The position numbers were made by a program, and so were the translations under genes. From Gemmiger formicilis (GTDB lineage: Bacteria; Bacillota; Clostridia; Oscillospirales; Ruminococcaceae), in NCBI RefSeq assembly GCF_016900095.1, contig NZ_JACJJP010000005.1, forward strand, positions 1 through 64,000: a DNA stretch of 64,000 bases, written 5' to 3'. Of this stretch, positions 33,869-41,926 are shown in pieces (positions within the stretch are counted from its first letter, which is position 1; each line of letters starts with the position of its first letter). The notes below the pieces were generated by a model that was not told the origin of the DNA, ran no database searches, and saw nothing but the letters and a program-made list of their open reading frames with translations.

Positions 33869-33994
33869 CATGCGTGCAAAAGCCCGCGGAGCCAGTGTTT
33901 AAAAGGCTCCGCGGGCTTTTTGTATTGCCGATTCTTTTGTGCACAAGTGACGGAAAATGGCTTGAAACCGCCATTTTCTGTTGACCGTCTGGGA
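33861..33994 (+). repeat. 134-bp element-end repeat, copy 2 (with terminator 33878-33921)
   Basis: Near-identical to 19314-19447, including the strong AAAAGCCCGCGGAGCC stem with T run. It ends at TCTGGGA, immediately before the tRNA core ACTCCGAC (33995-34002). Confidence 0.8.
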
Positions 33995-34002
33995 ACTCCG
34001 AC

Positions 34003-34040
34003 TCCAAAGGCCAGAGGTTCGAATCCCCCCGGCCGCACCA
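34003..34040 (+). pseudogene. tRNA-Arg(CCG) 3' half (right attachment site)
   Basis: After the core CTCCGAC (33996-34002) come the anticodon stem strand TCCAA, variable loop, T-arm GAGG-TTCGAAT-CCCC and acceptor strand CGGCCGC with ACCA. There is no tRNA 5' half upstream. All stems pair with the 5' half at 1580-1618, including both wobble-free anticodon and acceptor stems apart from one G-U. It is the displaced end of that gene. Confidence 0.8.
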
Positions 34041-34076
34041 AGAGCAGCATCTGAAAAGATGCTGCTCTTTCCTTTT
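34040..34076 (+). terminator. Terminator behind the tRNA-Arg 3' half
   Basis: AAGAGCAGCATC pairs with GATGCTGCTCTT, followed by TCCTTTT. It is the original terminator of the split tRNA gene. Confidence 0.85.
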
Positions 34077-34343
34077 ATCCTCTGTTTGTAGGTGCTTGCT
34101 CCTCCAATTTGCCCCATAGCGGGCTTTGTGGTCGTTCTGTTCATGGTTAGTCCCGGTATGCGTGATTGCTCCGATTCCCCACCCAAGAGCACATTTTGGG
34201 GCAATGTGGCCCATTTCGCAGCCAGGCACCCCGCGCTTCACAAAATACAGATTACAAACAGCAAAGCCAGCCGGTTGAGGAATGAACCGCCCCAGATTGT
34301 ACGGACAGCACAAAAAAGCCTCTATGTAGAGAAATATAAAGTT

Positions 34344-35201
34344 TTAATGGGAGTGGCGCAGCGTGAGCGGCGCCACTCCAGTTTTTAGCTGGATGCGCTC
34401 ATAATTGTAGAAGTGAATATAGCGGTCAATCATCTCATTGGCCTCGCAGATTGAGGCCGGTTTATGGCGGTAAATACATTCAGTCTTGAGGATGGAAAAG
34501 AAATTTTCTGCCATAGCATTGTCGTAACAGTTTCCGCGTCTTGACATAGAGGGCGTAATGCCATAAGATTTTGTCAGGTTGAAGTATGCTTGTGAGGTGT
34601 ACTGGAACCCCTGGTCGCTGTGGAGCTGCAACTCCGCAGCGGCCCTTTTTTTCTCTCTGCGCATAGCCAGGCGAATGGTGTCCAGAACCAGATTTACTGT
34701 CTGCTCTGTACCAGTCTTGTAGGCAACAATGCTGTTATCATAAAGATCCCGAATCATGGACAGATACAGTACGCCTTGCTTCGTGTGGATGTAAGAAATA
34801 TCCGTTACCCATTTGCTATTGGGCCGGTCCGCAGAAAACTCCCTGTTCAGCAGATTCTTATACTTGTGAACTTGCTGTCCCATCTGCTGCCACTTCCTGC
34901 GCCGCCGGATCTCTGCGAGCAAATCATATTTCTCCATAATACGCAAGATAGTCTTGGGATTACGGTGGATGCCTCGCTTCTTCAGCACCAGCCACATTCT
35001 GCGGTAGCCATACGTACAAAAGCTGCGCTCTCGCTGTTCCGCGATGATTTCTGCAATAGCCGCGTCTTTCTCCGGCCTGCCCATACGATGGACAAAATCA
35101 TAATATCCGCTTCGGGACACCTGAAAGAAGCGACACATAACGGATACTGGATATTCATTTCTGTGCCGGTAGATCACGGCATATTTTGCCTTTGGCCTCA
35201 C
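34344..35201 (-). CDS. IS3-family transposase OrfB (DDE integrase)
   Basis: 285 aa. HTH_21 region with CTYGYRRMWLVLKKRG, then an rve catalytic core with Asp in WVTDISYI, Asp in LHSDQGFQY and Glu in NAMAENFFSILK. Full length and probably active. It starts at GTG, overlapping the OrfA stop as GTGA, so translation is coupled rather than using the more usual frameshift. Confidence 0.92.
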   Translation of the reverse strand: MRPKAKYAVIYRHRNEYPVSVMCRFFQVSRSGYYDFVHRMGRPEKDAAIAEIIAEQRERSFCTYGYRRMWLVLKKRGIHRNPKTILRIMEKYDLLAEIRRRRKWQQMGQQVHKYKNLLNREFSADRPNSKWVTDISYIHTKQGVLYLSMIRDLYDNSIVAYKTGTEQTVNLVLDTIRLAMRREKKRAAAELQLHSDQGFQYTSQAYFNLTKSYGITPSMSRRGNCYDNAMAENFFSILKTECIYRHKPASICEANEMIDRYIHFYNYERIQLKTGVAPLTLRHSH

Positions 35202-35470
35202 TTCCTTCCTGTGGAGCGCAGAAAATCCCGCAACAATTCGTTTTCCATCTTGAGCCGCTTGTTCTCGTACTTGTACTCCGCCAATGTTTTTGTAGGTTTA
35301 CGTCCTCGTGTCTTCGGAAGGACAGGTTCCTTTAGCCAGCACTGTATGGCCCGCCGACTGATTTCATATTCCCGACTCAGCGCACGTTGGCTTTCACCTG
35401 CGTGGATTCGTGACACCACTTCTTCTCGTATCCCTAACGGATACTTTTTTATCCCTTTTTTCCCAGACAT
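35198..35470 (-). CDS. IS3-family transposase OrfA
   Basis: 90 aa helix-turn-helix protein: ALSREYEISRRAIQCWLKEP, followed by a leucine-zipper-like YENKRLKMENELLRDFL. It binds the insertion-sequence ends together with OrfB. A hairpin (CCCCCTAATGTAG and its complement, about 35469-35512) lies at its 5' end. Confidence 0.9.
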   Translation of the reverse strand: MSGKKGIKKYPLGIREEVVSRIHAGESQRALSREYEISRRAIQCWLKEPVLPKTRGRKPTKTLAEYKYENKRLKMENELLRDFLRSTGRK

Positions 35471-35572
35471 AGCAAGACCCCCTAATGTAGTTCTATTTTC
35501 CTACATTAGGGGGCTTTTTGTCTATTGTCCGTTTTTACTGGACTTGTTCACCACAGGAGGCCTTCTTTTTTC

Positions 35573-35590
35573 ATTGTCCGTTTTTACTGG
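35573..35590 (+). repeat. Extra copy of the IS right end
   Basis: ATTGTCCGTTTTTACTGG repeats the sequence at 35524-35541 exactly, 49 bp further right. It suggests an earlier insertion of a related element or a duplicated end. Confidence 0.6.
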
Positions 35591-35677
35591 TTCGGTTCAA
35601 GGACAACTGCCTTTTTCTTTTTATTGGGATGTATTCGTTTAGAAGGGTAAACTTTCCTGTGGGCTGCACGGTTCCGT

Positions 35678-36136
35678 TTAAACGGATTGCTGTAGCCGCT
35701 TGTCCACCGGAACTTCCGCCTGCAGCTTGCGGAGCGCTCCCAGCGAGATAGCCCGCTGGCCGTTTTTCTGCATTTTTCCGCAGTGGTCCCAGGCCAGTTT
35801 GCCGGGGCCGTTGTATTCCTCGGTAAAGGTCCCGTCCGGGTGGATCTTTAACACGAGCAGCCAATCCGGTTTGCTGGACAGCGCCACCCGGTCAATCTGG
35901 GTGGCCTTGATCTGCACGAGGCGTCCGTCGGGGGCTTTGGCATCGTGGGTTTTGGCGGAGGCTTCGAAGAGTTCCAGGCCATACCAGCTGGCAGCCAGGG
36001 CTTCCCCTATGCTGCCGATCATATGGCCGTCCGGCGTGTAATGTCTGCCGGGAAAAAGCTGCTCCAGTTCCCGGGAGATGGCATACAGTGCCTTGATCTT
36101 TTCGGCTACCGATTTCTGCAAAGAAATGTGGTTCAT
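35678..36136 (-). CDS. DUF6998 protein, PD-(D/E)xK nuclease-like
   Basis: 152 aa. TPDGHMIGSIGEALAASWYGLEL with E45, D65 (HDAKAPDG) and Q75-I-K77 (VQIKAT) reproduce the E...D...QxK pattern of PD-(D/E)xK nucleases, followed by YNGPG and KNGQR. DUF6998 proteins are found near restriction and defence genes. It overlaps the MazG-like gene by 4 bp and is the last gene of a four-gene minus-strand operon. It may be the effector nuclease. The IS3 copy lies just downstream. Confidence 0.7.
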   Translation of the reverse strand: MNHISLQKSVAEKIKALYAISRELEQLFPGRHYTPDGHMIGSIGEALAASWYGLELFEASAKTHDAKAPDGRLVQIKATQIDRVALSSKPDWLLVLKIHPDGTFTEEYNGPGKLAWDHCGKMQKNGQRAISLGALRKLQAEVPVDKRLQQSV

Positions 36137-36444
36137 TCCGATACTTCCTTCAGCAAAATCTTTTTGGCAAAGCCGCCGCGCTGTCGGCGCTTCTCTTTGC
36201 GCAGTGCAGTGAGCTCGTCCCAGGTCCAGCCCCGGGCGGCCACAACAGCCCCCATGACCTCCAGCAGGTCGGCCAGTTCTTCCAGGGATTTGCTCTCCTG
36301 GTATTCGGCCAGCTCCTCGTTCAGCTTTTCATCCAGCAGCTGGAGGTACGCTTCGTCGGAGAGGGTTTCCCAGATACAGGTTTTGCCGGAAGCCTCGATG
36401 ATCTCGGGGATGTGGTCCCGGACCAGTTTGTGGTAGGATTTCAT
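36133..36444 (-). CDS. MazG-like nucleotide pyrophosphohydrolase
   Basis: 103 aa all-alpha NTP-PPase. LVRDHIPEIIEASGK, then EKLNEELAEYQESKSLEELADLLEVM gives the metal-binding ExxE...ExxD pattern. Members hydrolyse (d)NTPs to monophosphates; phosphoribosyl-ATP pyrophosphatases are related. In this operon it could deplete or sanitise nucleotides during phage attack. It is 5 bp after the PLD-ATPase gene and overlaps the DUF6998 gene (ATGA). Confidence 0.82.
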   Translation of the reverse strand: MKSYHKLVRDHIPEIIEASGKTCIWETLSDEAYLQLLDEKLNEELAEYQESKSLEELADLLEVMGAVVAARGWTWDELTALRKEKRRQRGGFAKKILLKEVSE

Positions 36445-36449
36445 TTAGG

Positions 36450-38447
36450 TTACCCCTTTCGGAATCGGTCAAGCCAAGACTTCTTAAAAGGAATGTCGAA
36501 GAATTTTCGCGCCTCTTCCAGATTCATAATAAGCCACTCGCGGGATTTGTGCGGTTCCAGCGTTTCAGGTAATTCTTTCAGAATGCGGTCCGCTTCCCAA
36601 GGAGCCCCGGCGTTGTAGCGCAGTTCGTTTGCCCGCTCGGAAATTTCAAAGGAGGAGCGGCTGATTTGCCAGGCGTTTCGGATCGTCTCCCTTGCGTAGC
36701 GGCCGGTGACTTTTTCGCTGAAGTAATCTTCCAGCGTAAGCGGACGCATATAGGAAGGCAGATCGTTTTCGGTACACGCAGAGAAAATGCCCAGCAGCAC
36801 CTGCGAGGATGCCGCCAAGATATCGGGCGCACTCTCCGACGCATCGTCTTTCATTTCCTCCAGTAGGTCAGATACTACCTCCAACATTTTCCGGAGATAT
36901 TCCCGGTAGAAAGAGGTTCCGATTTCACGCTGAACGGTGCGTACCACACTGCTGCGCATAACCTCGGTATTGGTCAGGCCTGCCTGCACACGACAGATTA
37001 CCGTGCGGCGGGTTACTTCCGGGGCAACCGCTTTCACATCCTCGTTGGCACTGATGACGACAGCAGGATATTGCAGCAGGTGATCGGAGACGCCAAAGGC
37101 ATCGTTTTTGATGGTTTCGATGGCATGCTGGTTGAAACGGGTCTGGGTCAGGTCGTCCACGATGATGGGGGCGCCCTTGACGGTGCGTTTCAGATTCTCA
37201 ATGCTGGACCGAGTGAAATCCGGCGCGGAGAGCTTGGGCTTTTGCCCAATCATCATCTTGAGCAACGTCTCCAAAAAGCTGGTTTTACCGGCTTTGCTCT
37301 GCCCATAGATAAGGCCGAATACAGGGTACGGAAGAAGGTTCTGATTGTAGCGGACAGCTATATCCCGCATGCAGGCCATAAACGGCGAGCAGAAGAACCA
37401 GTTGGCAAACTCGAAATAGCGCCGCTGCATGCCGGCCACATCGCCATGGAACTTTTCGTAGCCGGCCATGTAATTGAGGAAAAGCTGCACATCTCGGGCA
37501 ACATCTTCCTTGGGCGGATTCAGGTCCATATCTGTTCCATTCAGTCGGACGATAGCCTCATCCGGAAATACCTGCAGCTGCGGGTATTCGCTTTGTAGCT
37601 CTTTCTCTTTGGTCTTGGTGGCAACGACCTGGCGGCGAATGGATTTGATCTTTTCAGGAGAAAGCAGAATTTTTCCCTTCTTATCGGGTTTCGGTACGGA
37701 AGGTGCCAATTTGTCTGCCAGATTTTTTACATCCAATGCAAAGCGGACTTCTTCTTTGGCCTCCTCCACAGGCTGGAGCACCAAAGCCTTTTGTGTACGG
37801 ATTGTTCTGGCAATGGGAAGCTGCTCCAGGTTTTCGCCATCATCTGCACAGAGCAGGGAATCTTTGGCAATCTGGTCGGTACTTTCCTCCCGCAATTGGC
37901 AGTAGCAGTCCCAATACCATTGATAGGCTTCTTCACCGTCCAGATAGCATATATTTTCCCGCTGGTGTCCACCGAAGGCAGAAAAGGACATGTTGGCGGA
38001 TCCCATGATCACACGCTTGCGGCCATCTGCTGCGGAAAGAAGATAGATCTTTTCGTGGGATAGTACGCTGTGAGCAACATAGAACCGCAGCGTTCCCTGA
38101 TCGATGCGAGAGACAAGGTCCACCTTCATTTTGCCGGCTGTTTCCCGTATGCGTTCCACCATTTTGCATTGGTATGCCATCACTTCCTGGAGCGAATAGG
38201 AGATAACCTCATCACATCCAAAGATGATTTCCGCCTGTTCGAATAAGTCCAGAAGGCGATACACAAAACCAATTCCCGAAGAATAGGTGATGGCATGTAA
38301 CGTATCAAAGCCAGCGAAAAGATCTTGCCAGGAAACCGTCTCGGCACCGGAAAATTCCATCTTGACCACATCCAGGTTGCCGTGTCGGGAATTTTTCGCC
38401 TGGGTTTGCGCTTCTTCGATCATGCCGAACATGGACAAATTTTCCAT
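36450..38447 (-). CDS. PLD-type nuclease domain fused to a P-loop ATPase
   Basis: 665 aa. Residues about 60-175 resemble a phospholipase D nuclease domain with one HKD-like motif (HEKIYLLSAADGRKRVIMGSAN near 131-153; a single motif implies dimerisation). About 330-560 is a P-loop module: Walker A GQSKAGKTS near 380, Walker B APIIVDDL, and a sensor-like VVISANEDV. The C-terminal 110 residues are helical. I know no named system with this fusion. It is 45 bp after the DUF3427 helicase and 5 bp before the MazG-like gene. The role as a defence motor or sensor is inferred from context. Confidence 0.7.
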   Translation of the reverse strand: MENLSMFGMIEEAQTQAKNSRHGNLDVVKMEFSGAETVSWQDLFAGFDTLHAITYSSGIGFVYRLLDLFEQAEIIFGCDEVISYSLQEVMAYQCKMVERIRETAGKMKVDLVSRIDQGTLRFYVAHSVLSHEKIYLLSAADGRKRVIMGSANMSFSAFGGHQRENICYLDGEEAYQWYWDCYCQLREESTDQIAKDSLLCADDGENLEQLPIARTIRTQKALVLQPVEEAKEEVRFALDVKNLADKLAPSVPKPDKKGKILLSPEKIKSIRRQVVATKTKEKELQSEYPQLQVFPDEAIVRLNGTDMDLNPPKEDVARDVQLFLNYMAGYEKFHGDVAGMQRRYFEFANWFFCSPFMACMRDIAVRYNQNLLPYPVFGLIYGQSKAGKTSFLETLLKMMIGQKPKLSAPDFTRSSIENLKRTVKGAPIIVDDLTQTRFNQHAIETIKNDAFGVSDHLLQYPAVVISANEDVKAVAPEVTRRTVICRVQAGLTNTEVMRSSVVRTVQREIGTSFYREYLRKMLEVVSDLLEEMKDDASESAPDILAASSQVLLGIFSACTENDLPSYMRPLTLEDYFSEKVTGRYARETIRNAWQISRSSFEISERANELRYNAGAPWEADRILKELPETLEPHKSREWLIMNLEEARKFFDIPFKKSWLDRFRKG

Positions 38448-38492
38448 AGGTTTCCTGCCTTTCTCCTGTGATTCAATTTCTGCAAGCAGAAA

Positions 38493-41400
38493 TCATCCGA
38501 CGACCAGTTTGTTGGTTTTCCGCAGATATTTTGCCGGAATGGGCACATCCAGCTTCCAGGTGATGCTCATGGGACGGCTGCCCTCATGCTTGACATAGTT
38601 GGCGGTGCCCAGAAAGGTGTAGGGGGCTGCCCCGGCGGAATCGTTTTTGGTTTCCCGCACAAATAGCAGAATCTTGCTGCCGCGCTGCCGATGGTGGATG
38701 TAGCGCTGTCCGGTGGGAGAAGTCTCCGATGTGGTGCTCTGGCTTTGCCAGTGGAACAGGTTCTCGTTGATGGAATAATCGTGGTACATCGTGGTGGGGG
38801 AATACTCTTTATCGGATTTGTTCAGCGTCACAAAGAATACATCTACCTTCTTATCGGGAAGCCATTTCACGCCTTCCCGCACGGTGGCGGGTTTATAAAA
38901 GTCTAAACCCAACAGAATCTGATCGCGGGTATAGGTACAATGTACATCCAGCGGGCAATCAAATCCCAGCTCCACCGGCTGGTCAAGAAAATCGATGGCA
39001 TCAAATCGCAGCCGAAGCAATTCCTGCAATTCCTCCAGCAAGATCGGGCTGTGAGCGAGACCATGCAGATGGCCCAGAACTTCCTCGTCCTGCCAACTTT
39101 CGGCTGCTTTTCCCCAGACGGTAATATAAAACATCTGCAGCATCCGCTGCTCCAGCGGGGGAAGGACTGCAAAATCCACACCATCCAGCCGGGGCAGAAG
39201 GTCCAGCAAAAAGCGAATCCACCGACGGGAATCCAGCGCCGCCAGCCGGACGAGAGCGGAGGAAAGCGCCTCCTCGGCGGGCTCCTGGAAATCCGGCCGC
39301 ACACCGGCAGCCACACACAGACGGGCGAAGCTGTCCTTTCCCTTGCCGTACAAAGTGCGCAGATCCAGGTGGTAATACCTCATAAACTCCCGCAGCGTCA
39401 GCGGCAACCCGGTATCCTCGGTAAAGGTGCGAATCCGGTTGATAAGCCCGGAGCGGACGCCAAAGGATGCGCGAAGATTGTCCAGAATAATCTGGGTGGG
39501 CTTTTTCTCCAGCTGGATGTAGCAGCCCTTGGGAACGGAAAGAAAACCGTGCTTTATTTCATAGGCCAGATTGTGGTTGGTACGGGACAAAAGGGCGGAA
39601 AACTTTTCCTCAAAATTGTATTTGCGGTTGGCCTGCCCGATGAAGTCCAGAACCGTCAGGCATTCCTTCTCCTCGCAAAGGCGCAGACCACGGCCCAGCT
39701 GCTGCAAAAAGACGGTCAGAGATTCCGTGGGCCGTAAAAACAGAACGGTGTTTACCTCGGGAATATCCACACCTTCGTTGTAGATATCCACCACGAAGAG
39801 AAAACGCAGTTCGCCCCGGGCCAGACGAGTTTTTGCATGCAACCGCTCTTCTTCGGAGGAAGTGCCCACCAGACTTAAAGAGGGCAAACCGTGCGCATTG
39901 AAAAACTCAGCCATAAAGCGGGTATGTTCCACCGAGACACAGAAGCCCAGCCCTTTTACGGCATTCAGATCGGTGACATAGCGGTCCAGCGTATGCAGAA
40001 TATGTTCTGCCCGCTGCAACGCCACAGCCCGGTTGAGGGAGTACAGGTTGGTCAGTTCATTCTTGTCATAGCCGCCGCGGACCCAGCACAGGTCTTTCAG
40101 ATCGACGGTATCTGCCACGCCAAAATATTGGAAGGGACAGAGCAGTTTGCGGTCGATGGCTTCCGGCAAACGGATTTCGGCGGCGATCCGACCTCCGAAA
40201 TAGTCCAGAATGTTTTTGCCGTCCATTCGTTCGGGGGTGGCGGTCAGACCCAGTAGAATCTGGGGATGAAAATGTTCCAGCAGTTGCTGATAGGTGGGCG
40301 CGGCGGCGTGGTGGAACTCGTCCACCACGATGTAATCGTAATAGTCGGCAGGCAGCCGATCACACAGCGATTGGGAAGTGACTGTCTGGATCGATACAAA
40401 GAGATGATCAAGGGATGCAGGGCGGCTGCTGCCTACAAACAGTTCGCCAAAGTTCGGATCGCGGAGAATGTTCTGGAAGGTATACAAACTTTGCCGCAGA
40501 ATCTCCTCCCGGTGGGCCACAAAGAGCAGCCGGTTGGCATGGCTGGGATGCTGCCGGCAGAACCGCCGGTAGTCAAAAGCGGAGATCACCGTCTTTCCGG
40601 TGCCGGTGGCGGCAACGACCAGGTTCCGTGTGAAGCCCCGAACCTTCCGCTCGGCATCCAGCTTGTCCAGAATTTCCTGCTGGTAGGCGTAGGGTCGGAT
40701 GTTGAACAGCATGTCCCGCGGAAGCTCACTACCGTGTGTGCGTTCCGCCTTCAGGGCGCGGAGCAGACGTTCGTGTTCTCCTTGTTGGTAGAGTTCAAAT
40801 TCCGGTGCGTTCCAATAGACATCAAAGGTGGAGGCTATCTTCGCCATGGTACTGGGCAGATCTTTGGCACTGACCTTCACATTCCATTCCAGACCGCTGG
40901 ATATGGCCACCTTGGACAGGTTGGAAGAGCCCACATAGGCCGTGGAGAATCCGCTGTTCCGGTAGAATATGTAGGTTTTGGCGTGCAGGCGGGTACGGTC
41001 GGTGTCGTAGCTGATCTTGATCTGCGCGTTGGGCAACTGGCTCAGCGCTTCGATGGCTTTGGCATCGGTGGCTCCCATGTAGGAGGTGGAGATCACCCGC
41101 AGCTGTCCGCCGTTTTGGGTGAACTGACGCAGCTCCTCGATGATCAGTCGAAGGCCGCTCCATTTGATGAAGGATACCAGCATGTCGATGCGGTCGGCAC
41201 AGGCAATCTCTTTTTTCAGTTCGGAAAACATCTGGGGCTCGCCCACCGCCCCGGTGAACAGGCTGCTGCGGGCCAGCGGCGTCTCAGGGCGTGTCAGGTC
41301 TGTCGCAGTTTTTCCGGCGGCCAGCAGCGGGTCGTTGGCCCGTAAAAGAGCAAGAAGCTGCTCTGCCCTGCCGTCGACGCACAGCGGGGCAAAGTCAGCT

Positions 41401-41648
41401 TCTTGGGTTGTGGTTTCTATGGTCTGGACCAGCCGGTTTGCCAGCGCAATCTGGGCAGAGAGGTCCCCACCCTGGTCGGCAACATCGTCCAGACCGCGCT
41501 GGATCACGTCGGCAAGATACTGCGCCAACACCTGGGAGGCTTCGGCCTTGTCCAGGACGGCAGAGGCCTGGCAGGCAGCGGGCAAGGCAGAGAGTTCCTC
41601 CCGCATCTGTTGGTTGATCACCTGTTCGTACAGGCCGGGCTGTAACAT
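38493..41648 (-). CDS. PLD-DEAD/DEAH helicase-DUF3427 protein
   Basis: 1051 aa. Order: PLD-like HKD domain about 120-300 (LHAKTYIFYRN, YVGSSNLSK near 221-240), superfamily 2 helicase with Walker A ATGTGKT near 350, VVDEFHHA (DEFH box) near 440, LGLTATPERMDG, and helicase motif VI QQLGRGLR near 660, then a C-terminal DUF3427 domain (about 700-1050). The family is common in defence islands, where it is predicted to unwind and cut foreign nucleic acid. The start is placed at MLQPGLYEQ with AAAGGTGTG upstream. It heads the four-gene operon. Confidence 0.88.
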   Translation of the reverse strand: MLQPGLYEQVINQQMREELSALPAACQASAVLDKAEASQVLAQYLADVIQRGLDDVADQGGDLSAQIALANRLVQTIETTTQEADFAPLCVDGRAEQLLALLRANDPLLAAGKTATDLTRPETPLARSSLFTGAVGEPQMFSELKKEIACADRIDMLVSFIKWSGLRLIIEELRQFTQNGGQLRVISTSYMGATDAKAIEALSQLPNAQIKISYDTDRTRLHAKTYIFYRNSGFSTAYVGSSNLSKVAISSGLEWNVKVSAKDLPSTMAKIASTFDVYWNAPEFELYQQGEHERLLRALKAERTHGSELPRDMLFNIRPYAYQQEILDKLDAERKVRGFTRNLVVAATGTGKTVISAFDYRRFCRQHPSHANRLLFVAHREEILRQSLYTFQNILRDPNFGELFVGSSRPASLDHLFVSIQTVTSQSLCDRLPADYYDYIVVDEFHHAAAPTYQQLLEHFHPQILLGLTATPERMDGKNILDYFGGRIAAEIRLPEAIDRKLLCPFQYFGVADTVDLKDLCWVRGGYDKNELTNLYSLNRAVALQRAEHILHTLDRYVTDLNAVKGLGFCVSVEHTRFMAEFFNAHGLPSLSLVGTSSEEERLHAKTRLARGELRFLFVVDIYNEGVDIPEVNTVLFLRPTESLTVFLQQLGRGLRLCEEKECLTVLDFIGQANRKYNFEEKFSALLSRTNHNLAYEIKHGFLSVPKGCYIQLEKKPTQIILDNLRASFGVRSGLINRIRTFTEDTGLPLTLREFMRYYHLDLRTLYGKGKDSFARLCVAAGVRPDFQEPAEEALSSALVRLAALDSRRWIRFLLDLLPRLDGVDFAVLPPLEQRMLQMFYITVWGKAAESWQDEEVLGHLHGLAHSPILLEELQELLRLRFDAIDFLDQPVELGFDCPLDVHCTYTRDQILLGLDFYKPATVREGVKWLPDKKVDVFFVTLNKSDKEYSPTTMYHDYSINENLFHWQSQSTTSETSPTGQRYIHHRQRGSKILLFVRETKNDSAGAAPYTFLGTANYVKHEGSRPMSITWKLDVPIPAKYLRKTNKLVVG

Positions 41649-41873
41649 CGAAATCACACCTTTGGCAGTTGATTTGAATCTATACAAAGATAGTATACCA
41701 GATAAAGAGTCCTATTGTTGGGATTGCAATAATAAAATCCCATTTTATTGCAAAATTCTTCTTTTATTATAGAAAATCTAAAGTAGCTAGACAAGAATAA
41801 GTTGTGCATGGATTCTTACGCTACAATTCACGACGGATCCCGCATGAAATCGGGGGCCCCATAAATAAAATAT

Positions 41874-41905
41874 CCCAGGAAGATATGTGAGAATATCTTC
41901 CTGGG
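41874..41905 (-). terminator. Terminator of the TerB_N gene
   Basis: CCCAGGAAGATAT pairs perfectly with ATATCTTCCTGGG around 6 nt; the minus strand then reads ATATTTTATTTA. The rest of 41649-41926 shows no gene. Confidence 0.75.
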
Positions 41906-41926
41906 CGTCTTACCACCTAAATGGCT

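Larger units (their letters stand above)
34291..35541 (-). mobile_element. IS3-family (IS150-like) insertion sequence
   Basis: About 1.25 kb with two overlapping transposase frames. Imperfect terminal inverted repeats: CCAG-ACGGACA-ACAAAAAAGCC on the left (34292-34320) and its inverse on the right (35511-35541). The exact ends and target duplication cannot be fixed by eye. Confidence 0.75.

Noticed and set aside
33702-34313. Minus-strand frames around 34 kb and 19.1-19.4 kb with KMAVSSHFPSLVHKR
   Set aside because: They translate the element-end repeat, a terminator and antisense tRNA. The same artefact appears at both repeat copies and no RBS is present.
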